Shown here one piece after another: positions 18,403 through 32,843 of a stretch of 64,000 nt of DNA. The position numbers were made by a program, and so were the translations under genes. The notes beneath the pieces are model-generated. The model had not been told where the DNA came from, searched no databases, and worked only from the letters and a program-made list of their open reading frames with translations. How positions within the stretch are numbered: the first letter of the stretch is position 1; the number at the start of each line of letters is the position of its first letter. Origin of the DNA: Terrabacter sp. Root85 (lineage in GTDB: Bacteria; Actinomycetota; Actinomycetes; Actinomycetales; Dermatophilaceae); NCBI RefSeq assembly GCF_001429185.1, contig NZ_LMIW01000001.1:124968-188967 (forward strand). The letters are read 5' to 3'.

Positions 18403-19362
18403 TCAGGCGGGCGGGGTGGTGACGGCGTCGAGCTCGGCGAGGTCCTCGGCGGTGGGCTCCCACAGGCCGGCCCGGACGTTGTCGACGACCTGCTCGGGGC
18501 GCGTCGCCCCCGCGATCACCGAGGCGACGGCCGGCTGGGCCGCGAGCCCGCCGATCGCGACGTCGATGGGGCGCAGACCGCGCTGGGCGGCATACGCCTC
18601 GAGGGCCTCGATCGTGTCCCAGTCGGCGCCGTCGAGCCGGTCGGCCATCCCGGCCAGGCGCGTGCCCTCGGGGGCCGGCTCGCCCCGACGGTACTTCCCG
18701 GTGAGCAGGCCGGAGGCGAGCGGGAAGAACGGGAGCAGCCCGACGCCGACGTGCTCGCACGCGGGGACGACCTCGTCCTCGACGTCACGCTCGAGCAGGG
18801 AGTATTCGTTCTGCGCCGAGACGAACCGCGAGGACCCGGCGGCGCGCGCGGTCCAGTCCGCGTCGACGACCTGCCATCCCGTGAAGTTGCTGCTGCCGAG
18901 GTAGCGCACCTTGCCCTCGCGGACCAGCTCGTCGAGTGCCGCGAGCGTCTCGTCGATCGGGGTCTGCGGGTCGGGTCGGTGCAGCTGGTAGAGGTCGATC
19001 CAGTCGGTGCCGAGGCGCCGCAGGCTCGATTCGACGGCCTTGCGCACGTAGCGGCGCGACCCACGCACACCCCAGTCGGGGCCGTTGGCGCCCTGCATGT
19101 CCATGCCGAACTTCGTTGCCACCACGACGTTCTCGCGCTCAGATCCCAGAGCGAGGCCGAGCATCTCCTCGCTGGCGCCCTGGCCGTAGATGTCGGCGGT
19201 GTCGAAGAGCGTGATGCCGCTGTCGAGGGCCTGGCGCACCACGGCGTTCGTGCCGTCCTGGTCGAGGCGCCGACCGAAGTTGTTGCAGCCGATGCCGACG
19301 GTCGAGACGGTGAGCCCGCTGTCGCCGAGCTGCCGGTAGGTCATGTCAGGAGTCGCAGTCAC
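18403..19362 (-). CDS. Aldo/keto reductase
   Basis: 319 residues from GTG 19362; an ATG six codons later (19344) is an equally possible start. The TIM-barrel NADPH-dependent oxidoreductase has a catalytic tetrad visible as D54 and Y59 in FDTADIYG, K84 in ATKFG and the His of LYQLHRPD. It resembles the YajO/AKR11-13-like bacterial group; the substrate is unknown. It lies downstream of the amylopullulanase but beyond that gene's terminator, so it is probably a separate unit. Confidence 0.9.
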   Translation of the reverse strand: MTATPDMTYRQLGDSGLTVSTVGIGCNNFGRRLDQDGTNAVVRQALDSGITLFDTADIYGQGASEEMLGLALGSERENVVVATKFGMDMQGANGPDWGVRGSRRYVRKAVESSLRRLGTDWIDLYQLHRPDPQTPIDETLAALDELVREGKVRYLGSSNFTGWQVVDADWTARAAGSSRFVSAQNEYSLLERDVEDEVVPACEHVGVGLLPFFPLASGLLTGKYRRGEPAPEGTRLAGMADRLDGADWDTIEALEAYAAQRGLRPIDVAIGGLAAQPAVASVIAGATRPEQVVDNVRAGLWEPTAEDLAELDAVTTPPA

Positions 19363-19413
19363 CCGTCCAACCTATGCCCGGGCCCGGCCGGTCGGCAGGT
19401 CCCGCACCCATGA

Positions 19414-19450
19414 CGAAGGCCGGCCCCCGCGTGGCGGGGACCGGCCTTCG
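19414..19450 (-). terminator. Terminator of amylopullulanase gene
   Basis: A 17-bp stem with one mismatch (19414-19430/19434-19450) and a 3-nt loop, starting 14 bases after the amylopullulanase stop on the minus strand. Confidence 0.8.
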
Positions 19451-19464
19451 AGGAGGCTGCGTGG

Positions 19465-25260
<5,796 letters not shown>

Positions 25261-25361
25261 GCGCACTCCTTTGTGGGCTGGGTCGCTCACGCCCGCGTCT
25301 GGACGCTCGACCACCGGGGGAGAACTTAGCGCCCGAATCGGACACCACGCCAGACCTGGAC

Positions 25362-25375
25362 TGCAAAATCTTGCA
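25362..25375. promoter_or_regulatory. Probable MalR/LacI-type operator of amylopullulanase
   Basis: The 14-bp sequence TGCAAAATCTTGCA has perfect TGCAA/TTGCA arms and lies about 100 bp upstream of the amylopullulanase start. More TTGC half-sites (TTGCGG, CTTGCG) occur at about 25391-25404. TTGCA-type inverted sites are known for LacI-family maltose repressors in Streptomyces; that this one is used the same way is inference. Confidence 0.5.
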
Positions 25376-25420
25376 CTCAGGCTCAGGATGTTGCGGTTTC
25401 TTGCGCCGAACGACAGCCGT

Positions 25421-26509
25421 TCAGCCCACCGAGGCACCCGGGCGCGGTACGAGGGCAGTCACGGCCGCGCCGAAGTCGGCGGCTCGCGTCACGGTCACCG
25501 GCCCCTCGGGCGCGGCGATCCCGTCGGGCCAGCCGGGCCCGCCGATGACGACCTCGAGCGGCCAGTCGATGATCTCGAGGTCGCGCCAGAACGGCTCGGC
25601 CTGCGGGCGCGCGAGCGAGGCCCAGAGGAAGACGGCCCGCGGCTGCGACTCACGCAGCGCCGACACGAGGGCGTCGGACGGCACGCGCGGGCCGAGGAAG
25701 AGGCTCGCCACCCCGTGGCACGCGAGCTCGGCCTCGAGCGCGAGCAGCGGGAGGTGGTGCTGCTCGTCGTCGGCGCTGGCCAGCACGACGGGCAGACCTG
25801 CGACCCGGAGCCGGTTGGCCCGCACGACCGCGCGCAGCTCGGACTGGAGCAGCTCGCTCGTCAGGTGCTCGGACTGCACCCCGAGCCGCCCCTCCTCCCA
25901 GAGGTCACCGACGCGGCGCAGCGCCGGCGCAAAGACCTCGACCCAGGCCCGACCGACGTCGCGGCGGCGCATGACCTGGCGGTAGAGCAGCGCCATGGTG
26001 CGGGGGTCGAGAGCCCGGGCCGCGCCCACGATGGCCTCGACGAGGTCGGTCGCATCCTGCTCGGAGCCCTCGACCTCACCCGCGCGCGCACCACCGACAC
26101 CGGGCTCGCCGGGCTCGCCGGGCACGCGACCCAGCCCGTCCCCCTCGGCCGGGGCTGCGGACCCGCGGTCCCCGTCGAGACGTTCGGCGATCGCCCCAGA
26201 GTCCATCGCCAGCACCGAGTCCGCGGCGCTCTGCGCGGGCACCCCCTGGGCGGTCAGGCGGGACATCAGCAGCACGCGCCGGATGTCGAGCTCGGTGTAC
26301 CGGCGGTGGTTGCCCCGGGTCCTCAGGCTCGGTCCGATGCCGTGGCGGCGATCCCAGGACCGGAGCGTCGGCGCGGCGATGGCGAGTCGCTCGGACACGA
26401 CGCCCACGGGCCAGCCCAGATCGGGCGCCCGCTCCCCCGGCTCGGGGTGGTCAGGCTCCGTCTGGCCAGGCTCCCTCGAGGCTGCCGGCTGCGGGTTCAT
26501 GTCGATCAT
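25421..26509 (-). CDS. LitR/CarH-like MerR regulator with B12-binding domain
   Basis: 362 residues from ATG 26509 (GTG 26512 is possible). A MerR-type winged helix (about 32-85, RSWDRRHGIGPSLRTRGNHRRY) is followed by an acidic linker, a helical bundle and a Rossmann-like cobalamin domain. The W-x9-EH motif of light-sensing CarH/LitR proteins is present as W204, E214 and H215. The cobalt-ligand motif reads E249-Q-H251-H-L-P, where CarH has Glu-x-His-x-x-Gly, so His is kept but Gly is replaced by Pro. CarH represses in the dark with adenosylcobalamin and is released by light. It is divergent from whiB. Confidence 0.85.
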   Translation of the reverse strand: MIDMNPQPAASREPGQTEPDHPEPGERAPDLGWPVGVVSERLAIAAPTLRSWDRRHGIGPSLRTRGNHRRYTELDIRRVLLMSRLTAQGVPAQSAADSVLAMDSGAIAERLDGDRGSAAPAEGDGLGRVPGEPGEPGVGGARAGEVEGSEQDATDLVEAIVGAARALDPRTMALLYRQVMRRRDVGRAWVEVFAPALRRVGDLWEEGRLGVQSEHLTSELLQSELRAVVRANRLRVAGLPVVLASADDEQHHLPLLALEAELACHGVASLFLGPRVPSDALVSALRESQPRAVFLWASLARPQAEPFWRDLEIIDWPLEVVIGGPGWPDGIAAPEGPVTVTRAADFGAAVTALVPRPGASVG

Positions 26510-26601
26510 CACCGTTTCACGTTGGTCACCCGCGTCGGGCGGAGCGGTCCGAGATTCCCGTCATGGACCGCTCCAGCGCCGATCGGGCTCCCCAGATCAT
26601 A

Positions 26602-26646
26602 AACTTATGCAGACCTCTTGTGCAACGCATAAGTTCTGCGTAGGTT
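26602..26646 (+). promoter_or_regulatory. whiB promoter with inverted repeat over -35
   Basis: Inverted repeat AACTTATGC (26602-26610) and GCATAAGTT (26627-26635), perfect, with 16 bp between arms. It encloses -35 TTGTGC (26618-26623); -10 TAGGTT (26641-26646) follows after 17 bp. The arrangement fits repression of whiB, probably by the divergent B12-binding MerR protein, whose own start is 92 bp away. Confidence 0.6.
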
Positions 26647-26684
26647 CTGCATCAGATCGCTCGACCGGACCGACGGAGGAAGCC

Positions 26685-26966
26685 ATGACGATCACTCGCC
26701 TTCCGCGCCCCACCTACTCCTCGTACGAGTGGCAGGAGCAGGGTCGTTGCCGCACCAAGGCCGTCGAGCAGTTCTTCGCCGACGACCAGGAGCTCGACCA
26801 GCGCGAGCGCCGCGAGCAGACCGAGGCCGCCCGCATGGTGTGCGCCTCGTGCCCCGTCCGTGAGCGGTGCCTCGGCCACGCGCTCCGGGTTCCCGAGACC
26901 TTCGGCATCTGGGGCGGCACGACGCCGACCGAGCGCGCCCAGATGCTCTGGGACGTCGCCGGCTGA
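26685..26966 (+). CDS. WhiB-family iron-sulfur transcription factor
   Basis: 93 residues from ATG 26685, with GGAGGA upstream. The four cluster cysteines are C22, C53, C56 and C62 (spacing CxxCxxxxxC for the last three), followed by the turn GIWGGTT and a short basic C-terminus. WhiB proteins bind 4Fe-4S and the primary sigma factor and occur only in actinobacteria and their phages. Which WhiB subclass this is cannot be settled by eye. Its promoter carries an inverted repeat next to a LitR-like gene, hinting at light or B12 control. Confidence 0.93.
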   Translation: MTITRLPRPTYSSYEWQEQGRCRTKAVEQFFADDQELDQRERREQTEAARMVCASCPVRERCLGHALRVPETFGIWGGTTPTERAQMLWDVAG

Positions 26967-26974
26967 CCGAGCCG

Positions 26975-27505
26975 TCAGCGCACGGCGAGGGCGATGACCT
27001 GCGCCGTCGGCAGTCCGGCGAGGGACGCCCCGTCGAGCAGCAGCTTCGCGCCGCGGACGCCGGCGCCGATGACGACCGGACCTGCCGCGACGACGGCTTC
27101 GTCGACGAGCACCGGCCAGCCCGCCGGCAGCCCGACCGGCGTGATGCCACCCTGCTGCATCCCGGTCAGCTCCTGGGCCTTCGCCTGGTCGGCGAAGGAG
27201 ATCTTGCGGGCGCCGAGGTGCTTGCGCACGACGCGGTTGATGTCGGCCCGGTCGGTCGCGAGCACCATGACGGCCGCGAGGGTCGTGTCGTCACCGCGGC
27301 GTGCCTCGACGACGACGCAGTTGGCCGACGCCTCGGGTGCGACGTCGTAGGCCTCGCAGAAGGCCGCCGTGTCGGCGAGCGTGGCGTCGATCGGGGCGAC
27401 CCGGACCCCCGGCACGTGCTCGAGTGCCGCCGCGACGGGCGGGGCGAGCAGGTCGGGGCGCTCGGAGGCGGCCACCCACGTCAGGTTTCCTTCGGCGCTC
27501 GGCAT
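26975..27505 (-). CDS. YbaK/ProX-type aminoacyl-tRNA deacylase
   Basis: 176 residues from ATG 27505. YbaK-domain proteins hydrolyse misacylated tRNA, for example Cys-tRNA(Pro) or Ala-tRNA(Pro). Features include a conserved Lys in VRKHLGARKISFAD and the glycine loop QQGGITPVGLP. Full length for a free-standing deacylase. It converges with whiB, the stops being 8 bases apart with no terminator. Confidence 0.85.
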   Translation of the reverse strand: MPSAEGNLTWVAASERPDLLAPPVAAALEHVPGVRVAPIDATLADTAAFCEAYDVAPEASANCVVVEARRGDDTTLAAVMVLATDRADINRVVRKHLGARKISFADQAKAQELTGMQQGGITPVGLPAGWPVLVDEAVVAAGPVVIGAGVRGAKLLLDGASLAGLPTAQVIALAVR

Positions 27506-27548
27506 GGCCCGAGCGTATGCCGCCCGCTCCCGCAGCGCCCAGAGGGCT

Positions 27549-27579
27549 CGTATGCCGTCGGCCCGCCCGACGGCATACG
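27549..27579 (-). terminator. Terminator built from CGTATGCC motif
   Basis: A 13-bp perfect stem CGTATGCCGTCGG/CCGACGGCATACG (27549-27561/27567-27579) with a 5-nt loop, downstream of the nitronate monooxygenase gene. The arms contain the over-represented octamer discussed in the findings. Confidence 0.65.
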
Positions 27580-27673
27580 GTCTGCGCTCAACTGCACGAA
27601 CGTGCGGCAGTCAACCGCCGCGGCCGGTCCCTCGCAACGCGAAACCGGCGCTCTCACGCGGCCGACGCCCGGG

Positions 27674-28723
27674 TCAGTGCGAGAGCAGGGCGACGACCGT
27701 GGCCGCGGGCACCGGCCGCGCCGACTTCCAGCCCGAGCCGGCCCACAGGGCGAGCAGGTCCGAGCGCTCCGCCCGTGCCGACGCGCGCCGCAACGGCACC
27801 GTGAGGTGGTGGACCTCCGGGTAGGCGGCCGGGGCGTGGCCGTCGTGCCGACGCAGGAACTCGGTCTCGAGACCGCGGGCGAGGCGGCCCGAGTAGGCCC
27901 GGGTCACGGCGGTTCGCTCGTAGGAAGGGTCGGCGAGCGCGCGGCGGTAGGCGAGGCCGGTCCCGGCCTCAGGAGTGAGGAGCAGGGCGGTCCCGACCTG
28001 GACGGCGTCAGCCCCGGCGGCCCGCACCTGCGCGGCTCGCTCCGGGGTCGAGATCCCGCCGCCGGCGACGATCGGCACGTCCGTCTGCGACCGCACGGCG
28101 GCGACGAGGTCCAGCAGGTCGGACGCCGACGGCTCCTTGGCCGGATCGAGGGTGCCACGGTGTCCGCCGCCCTCCGGTCCCTGGAGACAGAGCCCGTCGA
28201 CGCCGGCACCGAGGGCCGCTGCCGCCTCGTCGACGTCGGTGACCGTGGCGACGGTCTCGATGCCGGCACGGCGCAGCTCACCGAGCACCGCCGTGCTTGG
28301 CAGCCCGAACGTGAAGGACACCAAGGGAACTCGCTCCCGCACGACGAGGTCGAGCTTGCGTTCCCAGTCGTCGTCGTCGCCGGGCCTCGGCTCACCGGGC
28401 TCCACGCCGACGGACCGCGCGTCGTCGCCCAGCGTCTCGCGGTAGGCGGCCACCGCGTCCGCGCGCTCGGCGCCGGTCAGCTCGCCCGGCCCGACGGCAT
28501 ACGCGTTCGCCTGGGCGGGCACGAAGAGGTTGACGCCGAAGGGGCGCGAGCTCGCGTCCCACACCTCGGCGATCGCCGAGGCGAGCTGAGGTGCGGTGAG
28601 GTATCCGGCAGCGAGGAAGCCCAGACCACCGGCCTCGCCGACCGCGGCGACGAGCTCGGGAGAGGTCGGGCCTCCCGCCATCGGGGCGCCGACGACACCG
28701 GTCTCGAGCGTTCGCAGCAGCAT
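27674..28723 (-). CDS. Nitronate monooxygenase (2-nitropropane dioxygenase family)
   Basis: 349 residues from ATG 28723. An FMN-dependent TIM-barrel enzyme that oxidises alkyl nitronates such as propionate-3-nitronate, a detoxification reaction. Family motifs include GAPMAGGPTSPELVAAV at the N-terminus, the FMN phosphate region GGGIST, and GADAVQVGTALLLTPEAGT. The catalytic His region is seen as EGGGHRG. It may share a transcript with the ABC-F gene upstream (73-base gap). Confidence 0.9.
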   Translation of the reverse strand: MLLRTLETGVVGAPMAGGPTSPELVAAVGEAGGLGFLAAGYLTAPQLASAIAEVWDASSRPFGVNLFVPAQANAYAVGPGELTGAERADAVAAYRETLGDDARSVGVEPGEPRPGDDDDWERKLDLVVRERVPLVSFTFGLPSTAVLGELRRAGIETVATVTDVDEAAAALGAGVDGLCLQGPEGGGHRGTLDPAKEPSASDLLDLVAAVRSQTDVPIVAGGGISTPERAAQVRAAGADAVQVGTALLLTPEAGTGLAYRRALADPSYERTAVTRAYSGRLARGLETEFLRRHDGHAPAAYPEVHHLTVPLRRASARAERSDLLALWAGSGWKSARPVPAATVVALLSH

Positions 28724-28796
28724 GCCCCGACGCTACTCCGCTCCCCCGCCCCGGGCACCGGGCCGTGCGGCCGACGTGTGCGGAGTGTGGGCGGGG

Positions 28797-30488
28797 TCAC
28801 CGCGGCCGGACGACCCGCCCCTCGTCCCACACCGGCTCGGTCGACTCGTAGACGCGGCCGTCGGCGCCGAAGACGAGGAAGCGGTCGAAGCCGCGCGCGA
28901 ACCACCGGTCGTGGGTCACGGCCACGACGGTCCCCTCGAAGCGGTCGAGCCCCTCCTCGAGCGCCTCGGCCGACTGGAGGTCGAGGTTGTCGGTGGGCTC
29001 GTCGAGCAGCAGCATCGTCGCGCCCGAGAGCTCGAGCAGCAGGATCTGGAAGCGGGCCTGCTGCCCGCCCGACAGCGACTCGAACTTCTGCTCGCCCGAG
29101 CGCGCCAGCTCGTAGCGGTCGAGTGCGCGGGCGGCCTGCTCGCGTGGGCGCCCCTCGCGGTGCTCGTCACCCCGGTGCAGGATCTCGAGCAGCGTGCGTC
29201 CCATGAGCGAGGGGTGCTCGTGCGTCTGCGCGAACCATCCCGGACGCACGCGCGACCCCAGCCGCACGACGCCGGAGTGATCCACGGGCACCGGCCGCAC
29301 GTCGCCGACGGGCTGGTGCTCGCGCTCGGGGTCGGTGCCACCGCACGCGAGCAGCCGCAGGAAGTGCGACTTGCCCGAGCCGTTGCTGCCGAGGATCGCG
29401 ACGCGCTCGCCGTACCAGACCTCGAGGTCGAAGGGCTTCATCAGGCCGGTCAGCTCGAGCCCCGTCGCGACGATGGCCCGCTTGGCCGTGCGACCCCCGG
29501 TGAGGCGCATCTTGACCGACTGCGTCATCGGCGTCTCCTCGGGCGGCCCGGCCTGCTCGAACTTCGCGAGGCGGGTCTGCGCGGCCTGGTAGCGCGAGGC
29601 CATGCCGTCGTTGAACTTGGCCTTGACCTTGAGCGTCTGCACGAGGGTCTTGAGCTTGACGTGCTCCTCGTCCCAGCGGCGGCGCAGCTCCTCGAGGCGG
29701 TCGTTGCGGTCGGTGCGGGCCTGGGCGTAGGTCGCGAAACGGCCGGGGTGCACCCAGAGGGTGGCGCCGGCGGCTCCGGGCTCGAGCGTCGCGACGCGGG
29801 TGGCGACCCGGTCGAGCAGCTCGCGGTCGTGGCTGATGAAGAGCACCGTCTTGGGCGAGGCGACGAGCGCCTCCTCGAGCCAGCGCTTCGTCGGCACGTC
29901 GAGGTAGTTGTCGGGCTCGTCGAGGAGCAGCACCTCCTCGGGTCCGCGCAGGAGCGCCTCGAGCACGAGCCGCTTCTGCTCGCCGCCGGAGAGCGTCGTG
30001 ACCGTGCGCCACTGCGCCTGCTCGTAGGGGATGCCGAGGGCCGCGACGGTGCACTGGTCCCAGAGCGTCTCCTGCTCGTAGCCACCCGCCTCGCCCCACT
30101 CGACGAGCGCGTGGGCGTAGGCCATCTGGTCGTCCTCGGAGTCGCGCTCCATCATGAGCAGCTCGCTGCGATCGATCTCCTCGGCGGCGGCGCGGATGCG
30201 GTCGGGCGCCACCGAGACGAGCAGGTCGCGCACGGTCGTGTCGTCGCGCACCTTGCCGATGAACTGGCGCATGACGCCCAGACCGCCCGAGCGCGTCACC
30301 GCGCCCTCGTGGGCCGCGATGTCGCCGGCGATGATTCGCGTCAGCGTCGTCTTCCCGGTCCCGTTGGGGCCGATGAGCGCGACCTTGGCACCCTCCCCGA
30401 CCCGCACGGAGACGTCGTTGAGCAGCGGCCTGCCGTCAGGCAGGCTGAACGAGACGGAGTTGACGTCGACATGGCCCACGAGGGTCAA
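28797..30488 (-). CDS. ABC-F family ATPase
   Basis: 563 residues from TTG 30488; GTG 30479 three codons later is an alternative and the ribosome site does not decide. Two ABC domains without membrane segments: Walker A GPNGTGKTT and GSNGSGKSH, signatures LSGGEQ and LSGGQQ, Walker B LLLDEPDNYLD and LLLDEPTDNLD. The helical linker between them (about 255-320) is the element that enters the ribosomal E site in this family. ABC-F proteins act on stalled or antibiotic-bound ribosomes; the subfamily cannot be set by eye. It lies in an accessory segment of a ribosomal-gene region. Confidence 0.9.
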   Translation of the reverse strand: MTLVGHVDVNSVSFSLPDGRPLLNDVSVRVGEGAKVALIGPNGTGKTTLTRIIAGDIAAHEGAVTRSGGLGVMRQFIGKVRDDTTVRDLLVSVAPDRIRAAAEEIDRSELLMMERDSEDDQMAYAHALVEWGEAGGYEQETLWDQCTVAALGIPYEQAQWRTVTTLSGGEQKRLVLEALLRGPEEVLLLDEPDNYLDVPTKRWLEEALVASPKTVLFISHDRELLDRVATRVATLEPGAAGATLWVHPGRFATYAQARTDRNDRLEELRRRWDEEHVKLKTLVQTLKVKAKFNDGMASRYQAAQTRLAKFEQAGPPEETPMTQSVKMRLTGGRTAKRAIVATGLELTGLMKPFDLEVWYGERVAILGSNGSGKSHFLRLLACGGTDPEREHQPVGDVRPVPVDHSGVVRLGSRVRPGWFAQTHEHPSLMGRTLLEILHRGDEHREGRPREQAARALDRYELARSGEQKFESLSGGQQARFQILLLELSGATMLLLDEPTDNLDLQSAEALEEGLDRFEGTVVAVTHDRWFARGFDRFLVFGADGRVYESTEPVWDEGRVVRPR

Positions 30489-30544
30489 GCCTGACGTATG
30501 CCGTGTGGCCGCGTCACCCGGTTAAGCATCCGGTCGCGCACGCG

Positions 30545-31183
30545 TCACCCCCACGCCCAGGAGTCGAGCACGGCGCGGTAGACGTCGAGCGCCTCCGGGT
30601 GGGCAGGGTCGTAGGTGAGCCGGATCGCGAAGGCCTGCTCCGTGTAGGCGACGACGTAGTAGACGTGGCGCACCTGCTCCGACTGGTCGACGACGATGCC
30701 CATCGCCCGGTAGCCGGCGATCTCACGCTCGGGGGCCGCCATGGGCGTCAGGCCCTTGGCCTCGAAGCCCTGACGGATCCCGTCGACGACCTCGGCCAGC
30801 GAGTGCGAGCCCACCTTGATCGGCCGCTCGACCGCGATGAACGCCGGCACGCCGTCGTCGTCGGGCTGCACGAGGGTGTCCGGCGGCGGGTCGAGGTCGC
30901 GCTCGGCCCGGCTCCACCCGGCGGGCTGGAGGTAGCTGTAGTCCACGCCGCGGACACGGTCCTCGGTCATCGCCACGGGGCCGACCGCGGCGGGGAGCGG
31001 CTCGATGCGGTGGCCGCCGCTGTCGGTCGTCGGCGCCGCGGACGTCGGCAGGTGGACGACGCCGACGTCGGTCGGCGTCGGCGCCGCCGGGGCGGGGTCG
31101 GCGGAGCAGCCGGCGAGGCACGGGGCCACGACCAGGGCGATCGCCGGAAGCAGTGCAGCCGACGTCCTCACGCGAGACGCCAT
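30545..31183 (-). CDS. Lipoprotein, PsbP/LpqN-like
   Basis: 212 residues from ATG 31183. Signal peptide ends in LAGC with Cys 26, then a Pro/Thr-rich linker. The folded part (YSYLQPAGWSRAE to the end) has the strand pattern of PsbP/LpqN-like surface lipoproteins and ends in DSWAWG. The preceding gene's product has the same layout and ends in STWAWT, so the two look like tandem duplicates. Only 4 bases separate the genes. Function unknown. Confidence 0.75.
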   Translation of the reverse strand: MASRVRTSAALLPAIALVVAPCLAGCSADPAPAAPTPTDVGVVHLPTSAAPTTDSGGHRIEPLPAAVGPVAMTEDRVRGVDYSYLQPAGWSRAERDLDPPPDTLVQPDDDGVPAFIAVERPIKVGSHSLAEVVDGIRQGFEAKGLTPMAAPEREIAGYRAMGIVVDQSEQVRHVYYVVAYTEQAFAIRLTYDPAHPEALDVYRAVLDSWAWG

Positions 31184-31187
31184 GGGG

Positions 31188-31796
31188 CTACGTCCACGCC
31201 CAGGTCGAGAGGAGCTCGTCGAACTCGGCCATCGCGTGCGTCGCGTCGGCCTGGGAGGAGCTGAGGGTGAGCAGGTAGATGCGGCCGCCGCGCGACACGC
31301 CGTAGGAGCGGGCGAGCACCTTGATGCCCTGCTGTTCGAAGGTCGTCGTGAAGCCGGCGGCCGCGGAGCCGGACACGCTCTTGCCGGGGGCCGAGGACAC
31401 GGTGCGTCCGGCGGCCCCGAGCTGCTGGCGCCCCTTGGCCAGCTCGTCGTCGAGGACCGACTGGTCGCCGGCGGCCGAGGTGACCACGAGGTTGTTGGCG
31501 AAGGCACCGACCTTCTTGGACGAGAGGAGCACGAGGTCGATGTCGGCCACGCCGGTGGCCTTGTCGGTCGCCTCGGTCCACCCCTCCGGAGGCACCACGG
31601 TGAAGGCACCCGAGCGGCCCCGGACCTCGTCGCCAGCTGCCGCCGTGGCCGAGCCGGTCGCCGTGGACGTCGCACCCGACGCGGAGGCGGGGCTGCTCGC
31701 CGGCGGCGAGGCGGTGGTGTCCTTCGAGCAACCCGTGAGCACCAGGGCGCAGGTGAGGACGCCCACCGAGACGACACGGGTCGGGCGGGCCTTCAT
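31188..31796 (-). CDS. Lipoprotein, paralogue of its neighbour
   Basis: 202 residues from ATG 31796, with no obvious ribosome site. Signal peptide with lipobox LTGC (Cys 23), a Ser/Ala/Thr linker to about residue 58, then a domain beginning FTVVPPEGWTEA, a typical opening of PsbP/LpqN-like proteins. It ends in STWAWT at TAG 31188. It is translated just before the 30545-31183 paralogue and probably works with it at the membrane surface. Role unknown. Confidence 0.75.
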   Translation of the reverse strand: MKARPTRVVSVGVLTCALVLTGCSKDTTASPPASSPASASGATSTATGSATAAAGDEVRGRSGAFTVVPPEGWTEATDKATGVADIDLVLLSSKKVGAFANNLVVTSAAGDQSVLDDELAKGRQQLGAAGRTVSSAPGKSVSGSAAAGFTTTFEQQGIKVLARSYGVSRGGRIYLLTLSSSQADATHAMAEFDELLSTWAWT

Positions 31797-31858
31797 GCGG
31801 ACGATCCAACCACAGGTGGCTGGTGGCCGCCGGTCCGGTCTCGGGCCTGAGACACCGC

Positions 31859-32716
31859 TCAGACGGCAGAACGGCGTGCCCGCGTGGCCACGGCCCGCGC
31901 GGCGAGGTCGTCGTCGTCCGGGTAGACGACCTCCTCGAGGCTGAGGCCGTGCGGCGGCATGACGTGGATTCCCGCGGTGCGCTCGGCCCGGTCCCGGAGC
32001 GCCCGCGGCCAGTCCACAGCGCGACGGCCCTCGCCGACGGGCACGACGGCACCGACGAGCGACCGCACCATCGAGTGGCAGAACGCGTCGGCCCGCACCG
32101 TGGCGGCGAGCACGCCGTCGGGAAGGCGGACCCATGAGAAGTCGAGCAGCGTTCGCACGGTCGTCGCACCCTCCCGCTGCTTGCAGAACGCCGCGAAGTC
32201 GCGCAGCCCGACGAGCGAGCGCGACGCCTCGTCCATGGCCGCGACGTCGAGGGGCCGGCGCCACCAGACCGTGTCGTGGCGTCGCAGCGGGTCACGGTCC
32301 GCGTCGGGGTCGGCGAGGCGGTAGAGGTAGCGCCGCTCGACGGCTGAGAAACGTGCGTCGAAGCCAAGGGGGGCCACCACCGCACGGCGCACGACGACGT
32401 CCGTGCCCAGCAGGCCCCCGAGACGACTGACGAGGGCGACCCCCGGCTCCCGGTCGGAGCGACCCGGCAGGGCAGCCCAGGCGTGGGCGTCGAGGTCGAC
32501 GTGGGCGACCTGACCGCGCGCGTGGACGCCGGCATCGGTGCGGCCGGCCACGGTGACCCGGACGGGCTCGGGGCTGCGCAGCACCGTCGACAGGGCAGCG
32601 GTCAGCTCGCCCTGCACCGTGCGCAGCGCCGGCTGGGCGGCCCACCCCGAGAAGGCTGTCCCGTCATAGGCCAGGTCGAGGCGCACGCGCAGCGTGGACC
32701 CACTCGACTCGCTCAT
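31859..32716 (-). CDS. truA: tRNA pseudouridine(38-40) synthase
   Basis: 285 residues from ATG 32716. It makes pseudouridine at positions 38-40 of tRNA anticodon arms. The catalytic Asp is D61 in AGRTDAGVHA; other family blocks are YDGTAFSGWA and RRYLYRL. truA commonly follows rplQ in this ribosomal region. Here a plus-strand secreted-protein gene (32844-33389) has come between them, so truA needs its own promoter. Confidence 0.95.
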   Translation of the reverse strand: MSESSGSTLRVRLDLAYDGTAFSGWAAQPALRTVQGELTAALSTVLRSPEPVRVTVAGRTDAGVHARGQVAHVDLDAHAWAALPGRSDREPGVALVSRLGGLLGTDVVVRRAVVAPLGFDARFSAVERRYLYRLADPDADRDPLRRHDTVWWRRPLDVAAMDEASRSLVGLRDFAAFCKQREGATTVRTLLDFSWVRLPDGVLAATVRADAFCHSMVRSLVGAVVPVGEGRRAVDWPRALRDRAERTAGIHVMPPHGLSLEEVVYPDDDDLAARAVATRARRSAV

Positions 32717-32843
32717 GGCGCCCGAGCCTAACGGGATCCGATGGGCCCGTGACCAGCGCCCGTCAACCGCGCCGGGGCCCTGCACGTCCTATGAGTGGGA
32801 CACCGGACGACCCGGTCCGGGCCCGCCAGAAGGGGGAACCTCC

